Assembly (NCBI GenBank): GCA_929200485.1
Contig: CAKMZU010000079.1
Span: 1 to 11,716, forward strand
Direction of reading: 5' to 3'
Origin: an uncultured Gammaproteobacteria bacterium
GTDB lineage: Bacteria > Pseudomonadota > Gammaproteobacteria > Pseudomonadales > DT-91
Length of the DNA: 11,716 nucleotides
The notes under the pieces are model-generated. The model was not told the DNA's origin. It did no database searches and saw only the letters and a program-made list of their open reading frames with translations. The position numbers were made by a program, and so were the translations under genes. This document shows, in pieces, positions 1 through 7,094 of the stretch (position 1 is the first letter of the stretch; each line of letters opens with the position of its first letter).

Positions 1-882
1 ACGAGCAAGGTGCTCCCTCTCTGAAACAGCTAACATGTGATTAGAGGCAGTCGCCGCCACAGGAAATATCCAATGTTTGGAATCAACACCTAATTGAACC
101 GCTTTTTCCGTTGAGCAAACCAATATTGCTGAGGCTTGATCTACATTCCAACTACTATTGTGGCGTTTGGTATAGGGAAAGGCCAACATGGGATTTTTAT
201 CGCTGGCATTTTTGATGTCATCACTTTCGATAACCTGTTGTTTCCATGCATCCGGGTTGTTCGCCGCCACTTTGCTAAATTGATGATAAAGTTCGCCAAC
301 CTTTTCTCGGTGTGATTCTACTGTCAGCGAGTGATCTTTCTGATAAACAGAATCCATTAGCGCATAATAACCAACGGGCATTGCCAAACCTGCATTGGTT
401 TCAGCTGACAACCATAACTCCTGTTCGGGTTCAATCAAACGATCTGGTTCAGGTTGAGGATCAACGGCAGGTAATTCAACCTGATTTATTCCTGCCATTA
501 AATCACGGTATTTCGCTTCACCACCAGCGGCCAAGCAAAACGATTTATTACCCGCTTGAATATCTAAACAGGCCTGAGAAATCAAATCCTGCTGAAGAAC
601 ACCAATTTTTTGAAAGGTCGTCGCTGCCTTGGTTGCACCTATGGCTTGCTTAATCAGGGCGGCGGGATTGTTGAAGCTCCACATCCCTTGGCATACGGCA
701 ATCGAATCCACTTGGGATAAAAGTGATATGTCGAAATGTTGACTCGCAGCTTTATTTGCCGCATCAATCATCAAGCCCACAGCATCTCGGCCATCTAAAA
801 GGGCGTCAGGGTTATCAATTTTTTGAGTTACTGCTGCTAGAGAGATAATAACAGGGGTAGTTGAATTAATCGGTGCATTCAT
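1..882 (-). CDS. Thiolase-family acetyl-CoA acetyltransferase-like protein, N-terminal 294 residues (3' end outside window)
   Basis: An uninterrupted minus-strand frame of 294 codons begins at ATG 882 and leaves the window at base 1. The protein (starts MNAPINSTTPVII) follows, in order, the layout I know for the roughly 500-residue 'acetyl-CoA acetyltransferase' branch of the thiolase superfamily. The matching parts are an N-terminal strand ending in VTQ, a DGRDAVGLMIDAA helix, a block around FNNPAALI, a segment ending in AAGGEA, and later FPYTKRHNSSWNVDQASAI and an AVSERE segment. This is homology recalled from family knowledge, not a search. Members are presumed to act on acyl-CoA or as lipid-transfer-like proteins; the substrate is unknown. 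The usual glycine-rich GVGQVT at the N-terminus reads ISLAAVT here, so activity is uncertain. No good Shine-Dalgarno precedes the ATG. The 228 bases upstream (883-1110) must hold its promoter, but I see no convincing hexamers and no strong terminator for the operon ending at 1111. Confidence 0.85.
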   Translation of the reverse strand, partial: MNAPINSTTPVIISLAAVTQKIDNPDALLDGRDAVGLMIDAANKAASQHFDISLLSQVDSIAVCQGMWSFNNPAALIKQAIGATKAATTFQKIGVLQQDLISQACLDIQAGNKSFCLAAGGEAKYRDLMAGINQVELPAVDPQPEPDRLIEPEQELWLSAETNAGLAMPVGYYALMDSVYQKDHSLTVESHREKVGELYHQFSKVAANNPDAWKQQVIESDDIKNASDKNPMLAFPYTKRHNSSWNVDQASAILVCSTEKAVQLGVDSKHWIFPVAATASNHMLAVSEREHLAR

Positions 883-1110
883 GAGACTTGATAAATGTAG
901 TGTAAAAGACAATTTTTAACACATTTACCTATGACTGAACACATTTTTTGTTGTTTTTAGGGTGAATACACCAGTGAATAGAAGCAAGAACTCTTTTTTG
1001 TTTTGCTGAGTATTATACGTTAGAAGCAATTATATGCTTATTTAAAGATGAATGCTGCGTGAATAACACAATCAACCAAAGCCAATGCCAAAAAGCACCA
1101 ATAAGTGAAT

Positions 1111-2235
1111 TTAATCCAGTTTCTTTTTAAATAAAATGGTGGCCAACAACATGGTCAACAAAAAGAAACCTAATAGAAACAATACATCAGGCATCAAACC
1201 GCCTAACTGCGCTCCGCGTAAAAGAATTCCTCTCGTTAACCGAATAAAGTGAGTCATCGGCAATAGTTCTGCCAACCACTGAGCTGCCTGCGGCATCGCA
1301 TCATAAGGAAACATAAAACCCGACAAAAGAATAGAGGGCAATAAAATAAATATAGATAGCTGCATAGCACCAAGCTGGTTAGGTGCTTTTACTGAAACCA
1401 ATAAACCCAATCCCACATTGGCAAAAATAAACAGCATGCAGCAAAAATACAATAAGCCAAAATTGCCGACAAAGGGCAATTGGAATAAAAAATGACCTAA
1501 TAAGAGAATCAGAGATACTTGAATCAAACCAATCACCATATAGGGAATTAATTTACCTATCATTAATTCCATACTTGAAATGGGCGTGGCAATTAAAATT
1601 TCCATGTTTCCTCGCTCTCGCTCCCGAACCAAAGCAACTGCCGTAAAAAACGTCAGCGTCATGGTTAAAATAACGCCTAATAAACCGGGTACGGTAAAGA
1701 GAGCCGAGCGTTGTTCCGGGTTGTATAGCAATTCAACTGCGATAGTATGAGGTATCTGATCAGCAGAAATAGAACTTGACTGAGTGAATGGAAAGGCCCG
1801 CAATGCTTTTAATGCGCCAGCCACTACCGTATCTGAACCGTCCACAATAAAGTGAGCCAGCGGATCATTATTCTTATCGTTATACCGCTTTTCGAAATCA
1901 CGCGGAATTAATAGGCCTGCTCCGACCTTTCCAGCCCTAACTGCCTCCATAATCCTAGACGGGCTATCAAAAAACTTAACGACATCGATGATTTGTGTCG
2001 CTTTTATATCTTCAATAAATTGTCTCGATAATTGTGTTTGGCATTGATCAACAATCGCAATAGGCACATGACGGACATCGGTATTAATGGTATAGCCAAA
2101 CAATAGCAACTGAATCAAAGGCACCATAACTACCATGGCAAAGGTTAATCTATCGCGCTTTAATTGAATAAATTCCTTAACAAAAATAGCGGTAACACGA
2201 CTTAAAGCCCCCTTATTAAAGCCAAGGCGATTCAT
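1111..2235 (-). CDS. ABC-2 type transporter permease (YbhR/YhhJ-like)
   Basis: A 374-residue integral membrane subunit of an exporter. The N-terminus has a basic amphipathic stretch, then a first hydrophobic helix around residues 30-50 ending in LLLFGYTINTD. A large hydrophilic, presumably periplasmic domain follows (about 55-175), then five further hydrophobic segments to the C-terminus. The motif RERERGNMEILIATPISSMELMIGK (about 204-228) is the conserved ABC-2 coupling region after the second helix; YbhR, YbhS and YhhJ share this arrangement. The start codon overlaps the stop of the upstream ATPase gene (2232-2235, ATGA), so the two are translationally coupled. Only one permease and one single-domain ATPase are present, unlike E. 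coli YbhGFSR with two permeases, so the channel is probably a homodimer. The exported substrate cannot be told from sequence. Confidence in the family is high. Confidence 0.93.
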   Translation of the reverse strand: MNRLGFNKGALSRVTAIFVKEFIQLKRDRLTFAMVVMVPLIQLLLFGYTINTDVRHVPIAIVDQCQTQLSRQFIEDIKATQIIDVVKFFDSPSRIMEAVRAGKVGAGLLIPRDFEKRYNDKNNDPLAHFIVDGSDTVVAGALKALRAFPFTQSSSISADQIPHTIAVELLYNPEQRSALFTVPGLLGVILTMTLTFFTAVALVRERERGNMEILIATPISSMELMIGKLIPYMVIGLIQVSLILLLGHFLFQLPFVGNFGLLYFCCMLFIFANVGLGLLVSVKAPNQLGAMQLSIFILLPSILLSGFMFPYDAMPQAAQWLAELLPMTHFIRLTRGILLRGAQLGGLMPDVLFLLGFFLLTMLLATILFKKKLD

Positions 2236-3173
2236 TCTTTATCTAACCTGCATTTTGTCGTCTGCGTTGCAGCAACAAAGACATCTTCAATGGTTGCCTT
2301 AATTTTTCGTACGCTGAATTTGGGCCCAATGTTTTCTGAAACAATACGCACTGGGTCTGCTTCTTCCTTACTAACGATCACACGAAGCACCAATCCACTT
2401 TGCGCAACAGCCAGTACCTGTTTCATTTGCATTATCGAGTCCGTCAGTGGCGTAACATTTTCACCTTCAACCAATACCACCTGATGACTAAACTCGTTTT
2501 TAAGCTGATCGGTTTTTCCATCCGCCACCTTAATGCCATCATTGAGCACCGTTAAATAGTGACATCTTTCTGCCTCATCCATTAAATGCGTTGAAATAAG
2601 TATGGATGTGCCAACACTTGCCAATTTAAAAAACTTAGCCCACATTTCACGCCGTGTATTCGGATCAACCTCGGATGTTGGCTCATCAAGAATCAATAAT
2701 CTGGGCTCAGTCAATACAGCTGCAGAAAATGCCAATCGTCGTTTTTGCCCACCACTTAATGAGCCGGCAAGTTGAGACTGATATTCGACTAAGTCATTAT
2801 CGATCATGACCGCGTTGAGTCGCTCTTTTGCCAATGCGGCAGGAATACCTCTGACTTTAGCAATAAATCGCAGATTCTCTTTAATGGTTAAATCTTCATA
2901 TAACGCAAACTTTTGCGTCATATAGCCCACTTGATCTCTGACTTGACTTGCATGCTCTGGCATCGACAAGCCAAGCACATGAATATCACCTTCTGATGCA
3001 TCCATCAGCCCACACATCATCCGAATCGCAGTCGTTTTTCCTGAACCATTCGGTCCAAGAAACCCATGAATGCTGCCTGACTTTATATTCATATCTAAGT
3101 TGTTCACAGCAACAAACTCACCGAAACGCTTGGTTAACCCATGAACCACAATCACATCATCGATTAATTTCAT
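2232..3173 (-). CDS. ABC transporter ATP-binding subunit (drug/lipid exporter type)
   Basis: A 313-residue cytoplasmic ATPase that would power the adjacent permease. All nucleotide-binding elements are intact and in order: Walker A GPNGSGKT (40-47), Q-loop glutamine in YMTQKFALYEDLT (87), signature LSGGQKRR (139-146), Walker B LLILDEP (159-165) with catalytic Glu164, D-loop EVDP, and H-loop histidine in STHLMDEAE (196). The C-terminal 90 residues after the ABC domain match the extension of CcmA/YbhF-type exporters. It contains one nucleotide-binding domain; E. coli YbhF has two fused. It overlaps both neighbours by four bases (ATGA), the middle position of a tightly coupled three-gene operon. 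Family assignment is secure; the transported compound is not. Confidence 0.95.
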   Translation of the reverse strand: MKLIDDVIVVHGLTKRFGEFVAVNNLDMNIKSGSIHGFLGPNGSGKTTAIRMMCGLMDASEGDIHVLGLSMPEHASQVRDQVGYMTQKFALYEDLTIKENLRFIAKVRGIPAALAKERLNAVMIDNDLVEYQSQLAGSLSGGQKRRLAFSAAVLTEPRLLILDEPTSEVDPNTRREMWAKFFKLASVGTSILISTHLMDEAERCHYLTVLNDGIKVADGKTDQLKNEFSHQVVLVEGENVTPLTDSIMQMKQVLAVAQSGLVLRVIVSKEEADPVRIVSENIGPKFSVRKIKATIEDVFVAATQTTKCRLDKE

Positions 3174-4273
3174 GAGCCATTTCGCGGATGTTTTATTCGT
3201 GAGGGGTGAAGCATTTGAACAGGAATACCTAAAGGAAGTTTTTTAGCGGTCTCCTCTAATAAATCAATCTCAGCTACAAACATCAAACGGCTTCGATCAT
3301 TTTCCGACAAAGCGTAATATGGGGTAAAACTGGCAACGGATGAAATAAAGCGAATACGCCCTTTAAACGCAGAGGATATACCATCAACTGTCAGTAAGGC
3401 TTCACTGCCTTGTGACACTAACCCCAACCATGCTTCAGGTAAATAGACTCTGGCCCACGGTTTATCTCCCGCTAAAACCGTCGTTAACACAGCGTTCATC
3501 GGTGGTTTATCGCCAAGTTTATATGGGAAACTATCTACCTTTCCTGCCCGATGAGCGACAACGGTATATCGCTTAAGTTGCAGCTGCTGATACTCAAGTT
3601 CTGCAATACTTGATGCCAATGTGGCTTTCGCCGCTTCAATTTGCTCCACTCGATAACCTGTATTCATTTCGTTTAAGGATTCTTGAGCAATTTTTTCTTC
3701 ACTTTTTGATGCTTCGTAAATTTCACGTGCATCATCAAGTTGTTTCTGAGTATTGACGCCTTGCCGCCTTAAGCGCTTTTGTCGATGGTAGTTGGTTTCA
3801 TTGTTTTTACGCACGATCGTTTTTGCTTCAAGATTTGCACGGGCTTGAGCAATATCTTCTTCTCTATAGCCTGCTTCATATTGGGTAAGCTGCCACCTTG
3901 CCTGATCCACTGTCGCTGATAGTTTATGAACCAATGCCAGCTGCAGGCTATCGTTAATTTTTAATAGCGCCTGACCCTTGCTGACATAATCGCCCTCTTT
4001 AACAAAAATATGCGTAATATTTTCTGATGCGACAGCACGACCATTAATCCTGTCCCATTCCAGGGTACCCAGCGCAAGTTCCTTAGCGTCAAAACAGCCA
4101 GAAATAAAAAGGAATGAGAGACAGATAATCGATGAACGTAACTGAGAAAACCGCTTTTTCAACAAGCTGTTATTGCGTTTCGCAATGATTGTCAGGTAGT
4201 TTTTTCGGTCAATAGCATCCTTCGACAGGCTCAGGATGAGCGAGAGGGCATACAATCCAGTCATTCTATACAC
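3170..4273 (-). CDS. HlyD/YbhG-family periplasmic adaptor (membrane-fusion) lipoprotein
   Basis: The adaptor subunit linking the inner-membrane ABC exporter to an outer-membrane channel. A signal peptide ends in a lipobox-like FISGC (Cys60 of the long frame). Then come a lipoyl half-motif (IFVKEGDYVSKGQALLKIND), a long Gln/Glu/Arg-rich coiled-coil hairpin (about 115-225), the second lipoyl half (VVAHRAGKVDSFPYKLGDKP) and a beta-barrel region. The coordinates give the longest frame, from a GTG at 4273, with an ATG at 4264. Both lie in repeat DNA with no ribosome binding site, and residues 9-19 (ALSLILSLSKD) are translated repeat. The more likely start is TTG at 4165 (or 4162), giving about 331 residues with a normal lipoprotein signal (LLKKRF...FISGC). 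The stop overlaps the start of the ATPase gene. No TolC-like gene is in the window, so the channel must come from elsewhere. Family call strong; start uncertain. Confidence 0.9.
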   Translation of the reverse strand: MYRMTGLYALSLILSLSKDAIDRKNYLTIIAKRNNSLLKKRFSQLRSSIICLSFLFISGCFDAKELALGTLEWDRINGRAVASENITHIFVKEGDYVSKGQALLKINDSLQLALVHKLSATVDQARWQLTQYEAGYREEDIAQARANLEAKTIVRKNNETNYHRQKRLRRQGVNTQKQLDDAREIYEASKSEEKIAQESLNEMNTGYRVEQIEAAKATLASSIAELEYQQLQLKRYTVVAHRAGKVDSFPYKLGDKPPMNAVLTTVLAGDKPWARVYLPEAWLGLVSQGSEALLTVDGISSAFKGRIRFISSVASFTPYYALSENDRSRLMFVAEIDLLEETAKKLPLGIPVQMLHPSRIKHPRNGS

Positions 4274-4367
4274 AACCCAGTCATTCTATACACAACCCAG
4301 TCATCCTGAAGCACAACCCGGTCATCATGAAACACAACCCGATCATCATGAGCCTGTCGAAGGATGC
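4215..4367. repeat. Composite repeat: 25-base inverted arms enclosing about four 20-21-base tandem units
   Basis: Left arm 4215-4239 (GCATCCTTCGACAGGCTCAG...) and right arm 4343-4367 are inverted copies differing at one of 25 positions. Between them lie tandem units of 20-21 bases: 4257-4276, 4277-4296 (the first two identical), 4297-4317 and 4318-4338. The consensus is CCAGTCATTCTATACACAAC, drifting to versions with TCATCMTGAARCACAAC. A fifth partial unit merges into the right arm, because the TCATCMTGA core of the units is also the tip of the arm. The arm resembles the widespread CTTCGACAGGCTCAG dispersed repeat that produces 'LSLSKD' peptides in translated databases (recalled knowledge). 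It occupies the leader of the export operon and could form a large cruciform or an RNA hairpin there. Confidence 0.85.
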
Positions 4368-4516
4368 CGAATTAACCCGACAACCTTTTGAACCGGATCA
4401 GTAATTGGTATCACGAGAAATTCACTCATCACATTACCCACCACTTGTTCGCATAACAACTAACAAAAAGATGACTGGTGAAAGCTAGCATAGTTAGTAC
4501 TTGATGAATAGTGCTT

Positions 4517-5155
4517 CTATTTGGGAGTCAATTTCCATACATTTTCAACCAAGTCAAAACCTACATCTAACATGGCTTTGGCATCCTCGGATGCCAGTTG
4601 TTTGATGTCATAGGATGCTGCATAAAGTTGTTTGATTTCATCATAGGCTATTGAAAAAGGAGGGCCTTCAAGCAGCGATTGATCGTAATCAAAACACACC
4701 AACAGTGTCTGCGCCTGTCTGGTTATCTGCTGGAGGTGTTTCGCATATTGAATGCGTGTAGATGCTGGCAGTGCAACCAATGCACCGCGATCAAAAATTG
4801 CATTAACAGGCCCCAAATCCACTGCTGTCAATTCAAAAAAATCACCGACAAAAAGGTCAATGCAATCAGCGCTATATTTTTTTAGCTGGCCAACTGCTGT
4901 GACTTCCGGTTCAAGTGACATCGACTCAAACACTTGCCCGATTGCAAGCTCACTCAGTTCTACGCCACAAACTTTATAGCCTTTTGAAACCAGCCAGGGA
5001 ATATCTACCGTCTTGCCACACAAAGGGATAAACACTCTAGCACCCCTGCTTAAACTCATCGCATCTATATATTTCACCAAATGCGGGTTAGGCTCATCAG
5101 CATGCCAGCCTGCTTCGTTTTTTTCCCAGCGTTCACGCCAGAAATCATAATCCAT
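4517..5155 (-). CDS. tpm: Thiopurine S-methyltransferase
   Basis: A cytosolic SAM-dependent methyltransferase of 212 residues; bacterial Tpm proteins are about 215-220. They methylate thiopurines and, in some bacteria, selenium or tellurium compounds. The N-terminus MDYDFWRERWEKNEAGWH is the family hallmark. The SAM site is visible as RVFIPLCGKTVDIPWL (40-55), then GYKVCGVELSELAI (59-72) with the acidic residue that binds the ribose, and later FDRGALVALPASTR. The open frame extends upstream to 5344, but the start at 5155 is chosen because it gives the conserved N-terminus and has GGAGAG five bases upstream (5161-5166). The extra 63 residues are low-complexity and unsupported. The stop is TAG. 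About 240 bases separate it from the export operon on the same strand; I see no strong terminator, so read-through is possible. Confidence 0.93.
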   Translation of the reverse strand: MDYDFWRERWEKNEAGWHADEPNPHLVKYIDAMSLSRGARVFIPLCGKTVDIPWLVSKGYKVCGVELSELAIGQVFESMSLEPEVTAVGQLKKYSADCIDLFVGDFFELTAVDLGPVNAIFDRGALVALPASTRIQYAKHLQQITRQAQTLLVCFDYDQSLLEGPPFSIAYDEIKQLYAASYDIKQLASEDAKAMLDVGFDLVENVWKLTPK

Positions 5156-5160
5156 AAAAA

Positions 5161-5166
5161 CTCTCC
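5161..5166 (-). promoter_or_regulatory. Ribosome binding site fixing the tpm start
   Basis: GGAGAG on the minus strand, five bases before the ATG at 5155. It is the only good Shine-Dalgarno sequence in the extended open frame, and so rejects the longer start at 5344. Confidence 0.75.
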
Positions 5167-5240
5167 GATTAAAGAAATTTTTTGGGATAAATTTCGTTCG
5201 TTGCAGTCTAAAAGAAAACAACCTGAAAAGCCTAATCACT

Positions 5241-5660
5241 ATGCTGGATTCAATCATCGGAATCATTGCTAGAAGCTGCTTTTCATTGTGCAGTCTTTGT
5301 ATTGGAAATGAAGTCTGTGATGAAAATAGCATGATAGTTAACAATGACTGTATAGAAAATAATGTAATTTTTTATGAAAACCAAACATTTGATATGAAAG
5401 AATATACTGACACTAACCGTATGCGTAATCAACAAATAATAGAATGTAAGAGAGTTGTCGACGCTTACTCTCAATATATCAAAGAACAAAAATATCGTAA
5501 GGAGGCATTAGAAAACTATGTAGATGTCAATTTTGAGATGGAGCAATGGAGAAAAGAGAATCCCAAGCTCGTTAAAAAGTGTATACAATTCGCTAAATAT
5601 ATGTCACAACACAATGAAAGGATAACAGTAAGCCCTAAAAAATACACATCCCTCCCATAG
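5241..5660 (+). CDS. Orphan AT-rich reading frame, 139 residues or fewer, unknown function
   Basis: I do not recognise this frame. It opens at ATG 5241, with in-frame alternatives at 5331 and 5394, none with a clear ribosome binding site. The C-terminal 85 residues are strongly charged and helical (KEYTDTNRMRNQQIIECKRV, then YSQYIKEQKYRKEALENYV and EQWRKENPKLVKKC). That looks more protein-like than chance, and the DNA is richer in A+T than the metallopeptidase remnant that follows. It ends at TAG 5658-5660, just inside the start of the detectable metallopeptidase homology but in another frame. It may be a small real gene, the end of an inserted segment that removed the peptidase's N-terminus, or spurious. 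It is divergent from tpm, with about 85 bases between starts. Confidence 0.3.
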   Translation: MLDSIIGIIARSCFSLCSLCIGNEVCDENSMIVNNDCIENNVIFYENQTFDMKEYTDTNRMRNQQIIECKRVVDAYSQYIKEQKYRKEALENYVDVNFEMEQWRKENPKLVKKCIQFAKYMSQHNERITVSPKKYTSLP

Positions 5661-6338
5661 ACTGGCCAAGGTATATAGAAACCCATCAGAATTGCCCGAA
5701 GAAAGGCAGGCAGCCATTCGTCATCTGTCAGCACCTTACCTTGAAAGCTATCAGGCATTGAACCCCAAGCTCCATTTCCGAAAAATGGACCAACCCAATG
5801 CGTTAGCTTTAATGTCCGGTGATATTATTTTTACCGATGCGTTTATTGATCTTGCCGAAAACAATGAGGAAGTTCTCGCTGTTTTCTTCCATGAAATTGG
5901 GCATCTTTAGCATAAACAATTTTTACGACGTCTCATTCAAGATACGATGATTTCTGTATTAGTGGTTTTCATCCTGGGCGATATAGAAATGCCGGATTTA
6001 GTAGCCGGTGCACCAACCTTATTATTGGATTTATCCTACTCGCGAGACTTTGAAGAAGAAGCTGATCGATTTGAGTTTAAGCAAATGACCCATTTTGACG
6101 TGCCTGTGGATGCATTAGCGAGCATTCTAACCAAGCTGACGAATGAACCTGATCTCATGCTCAATCCTTCAAAAAAACTGATGTTCATCGACATGACACT
6201 CAAGAGCAATCCATCGACTGGACTTATCTAAGCTCTCACCCATCAACCTCTGATCGCATTGCAGCTATCGAACGATTTAATGAGACCGGCCAAGCGCTAA
6301 CTCGAAAAGAAAAGGTAGAAGGGCTAACCGGTAAATAA
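5653..6338 (+). pseudogene. Decayed M48-family metallopeptidase (N-terminus lost, in-frame stop, frameshift)
   Basis: Remnant of an Ste24p/M48 zinc peptidase of the roughly 350-residue membrane-anchored type. Homology begins at about SHRLAKVYRNPSELPEERQ (5656) and continues through NALALMSGDIIFTDAFI to the zinc-binding HEIGH (5890-5904). TAG follows at 5908-5910, where functional members continue with a residue such as Glu or Lys. The same frame resumes with HKQFLRRLIQD, the family's GDIEMPDLVAGAPTLL, and the third-ligand motif FEEEAD (6049-6066). A frameshift between about 6186 and 6216 moves the frame by one, so the family-typical SSHPSTSDRIAAIERF continues in another frame to TAA 6336-6338. 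The N-terminal anchor and start are absent; the upstream orphan frame does not supply them. Three independent lesions make a functional product very unlikely. It is read on the plus strand, opposite to its flanking genes. Confidence 0.88.
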
Positions 6339-6340
6339 GT

Positions 6341-6369
6341 TAACATAAGCGGGTTCTATGCGCATGTTA
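6341..6369. repeat. Short inverted repeat after the peptidase remnant
   Basis: TAACAT (6341-6346) and ATGTTA (6364-6369) flank a 17-base GC-richer centre that contains GC/GC pairs. It lies three bases after the old peptidase stop and could be a relic of its terminator, but there is no following T-run on the plus strand. Low confidence as a functional site. Confidence 0.25.
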
Positions 6370-6432
6370 GTTACACAAGCAATTGCTCTACGAAGGGCCG
6401 AAGGTGACTGCTCCATTCAAACATCAAATCCA

Positions 6433-6642
6433 CTAGGATTTAAACAATTTGTAACCGCACGACTGACAAACCCATGAGGGGTTTTGTGAATCAAAAAAAC
6501 AGCCGACAATGGTAACTGCCGAGGTTTTCATTTCGGCTAACTTCATTATGTCTTCTGGAGGCAATCCGACATAAACATCTTTTAATGCTGTCGATTGACA
6601 TCTGGGACAAACTTTGGGTTTTTTCTTAAATTCTGGGTGCAT
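6433..6642 (-). CDS. Small zinc-ribbon protein, 69 residues
   Basis: A compact protein with two CxxC knuckles: CPRC (Cys12, Cys15) and CQSC (Cys59, Cys62). Between them lie YVGLPPEDIMKLAE and VGCFFDSQNPSWV. The pattern CPxC ... GLP ... A ... GC ... P-W-x-C-x-x-CG is one I know from a group of uncharacterised short bacterial zinc-ribbon proteins, so this is likely a genuine gene and the four cysteines probably bind one zinc ion. Function is unknown; there is no DNA-binding or catalytic signature. The ATG at 6642 lacks a close Shine-Dalgarno sequence (a GAGAG lies about 20 bases upstream), so the start is less certain than the gene. It is transcribed in the same direction as the basic protein gene upstream (stop at 6784), with a 141-base gap in which I see nothing distinctive. 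Confidence 0.75.
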   Translation of the reverse strand: MHPEFKKKPKVCPRCQSTALKDVYVGLPPEDIMKLAEMKTSAVTIVGCFFDSQNPSWVCQSCGYKLFKS

Positions 6643-6783
6643 AAAGCATTGATTTCATATTCTCTCGACAGTTTAGACTTAAAAAAGCCTTTGAAATTCA
6701 CAACACTTTACAGCTTGGTAATTTTGCAAATAAGAAAGCGGATAAAAAAAGAAACCTATAGACAAGGGGATTGAAACGAAAGT

Positions 6784-6924
6784 TTAAGCCGCTTGGCGAT
6801 AGGTCTCCTTTACGTTTTTTTTATGTTTACGATAACCTTTTTTGGCTGCGCGTTTACGGTTTATTTCCGTCTTGGCACGATTAAAGCTATTGGCATTTTT
6901 TGCCACAGGATTTCGTTTATTCAT
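6784..6924 (-). CDS. Very basic 46-residue protein, possibly RNA/ribosome-associated
   Basis: A short frame from ATG 6924 to TAA 6784, preceded by AGGAG six bases upstream (6931-6935), one of the best ribosome binding sites in the window. The product starts MNKRNPVAKNANSFNRAKTE, continues INRKRAAKKGYRKHKKN and ends YRQAA. It has about 15 Lys/Arg and almost no acidic residues, no signal peptide and no membrane segment. The RNPVAKN...FN.A......R..AAKKGYRKH pattern resembles a group of short conserved gammaproteobacterial proteins whose name I cannot recall. Basic proteins of this size often contact RNA, but that is inference. It lies 170 bases downstream of a paralogue gene on the same strand and may be co-transcribed with it or have its own promoter. 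Confidence 0.7.
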   Translation of the reverse strand: MNKRNPVAKNANSFNRAKTEINRKRAAKKGYRKHKKNVKETYRQAA

Positions 6925-6930
6925 TGCTTT

Positions 6931-6935
6931 CTCCT
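6931..6935 (-). promoter_or_regulatory. Strong ribosome binding site of the 46-residue basic protein
   Basis: AGGAG in an A-rich context (minus strand), six bases before the ATG at 6924. It is the main evidence that this very short frame is translated. Confidence 0.7.
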
Positions 6936-6958
6936 TTTAAAAGTCTGCGTTTTTTAGA

Positions 6959-7087
6959 CTAATTTATCATCGGTTTGTTCAAAATCGTCACAACAATCGA
7001 TAACGCTGACAGGCATAAACGTACCACTAAGCCATACGATTGATAAAGCGCTTTCTTGAGCAGCATATAAATGAGCGGGCTGTACAT
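6959..7087 (-). CDS. Possible 42-residue hydrophobic peptide in the tail of the first paralogue
   Basis: ATG 7087 to TAG 6959 encodes a peptide beginning MYSPLIYMLLKKALYQ, followed by a membrane-like stretch (YGLVVRLCLSALSIVVTIL). No ribosome binding site is visible and it begins eight bases after the stop of the upstream gene. It is listed because the same frame in the second tail (about 8387-8458) reads AYGLVVCL, then a TAG, then VSALFIIVITL, so the similarity continues across the stop. Substitutions between the two tails fall mostly in third positions of this frame (9 of 19 differences, against 4 and 6), a weak sign of past coding. It could equally be non-coding DNA carried along by the duplication. 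Confidence 0.22.
   Translation of the reverse strand: MYSPLIYMLLKKALYQSYGLVVRLCLSALSIVVTILNKPMIN
6978..7049 (-). repeat. Downstream tail segment, copy 1 of 2
   Basis: A 72-base segment about 46 bases downstream of the first paralogue's stop. It aligns without gaps to 8387-8458, about 53 of 72 bases identical counted by eye. It contains TGG.TTAGTGGT..GTTTAT on the minus strand in both copies. Together with the adjacent paralogous genes it indicates that gene plus downstream DNA was duplicated. Confidence 0.6.
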
Positions 7088-7094
7088 TGCATTA

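Noticed and set aside
312..653. Plus-strand 113-codon frame
   Set aside because: It is antisense to the thiolase-family gene, whose minus-strand frame gives clear family homology.
5156..5344. Longer N-terminus for tpm
   Set aside because: The extra 63 residues have no family counterpart, and the internal ATG at 5155 has a good ribosome binding site and the conserved MDYDFW start.
5908..5910. TAG reassigned or read through in the peptidase gene and in tail copy 2
   Set aside because: tpm and the zinc-ribbon gene end with TAG at the expected C-termini, and the peptidase also has a frameshift and no N-terminus, so TAG is an ordinary stop and the gene is decayed.
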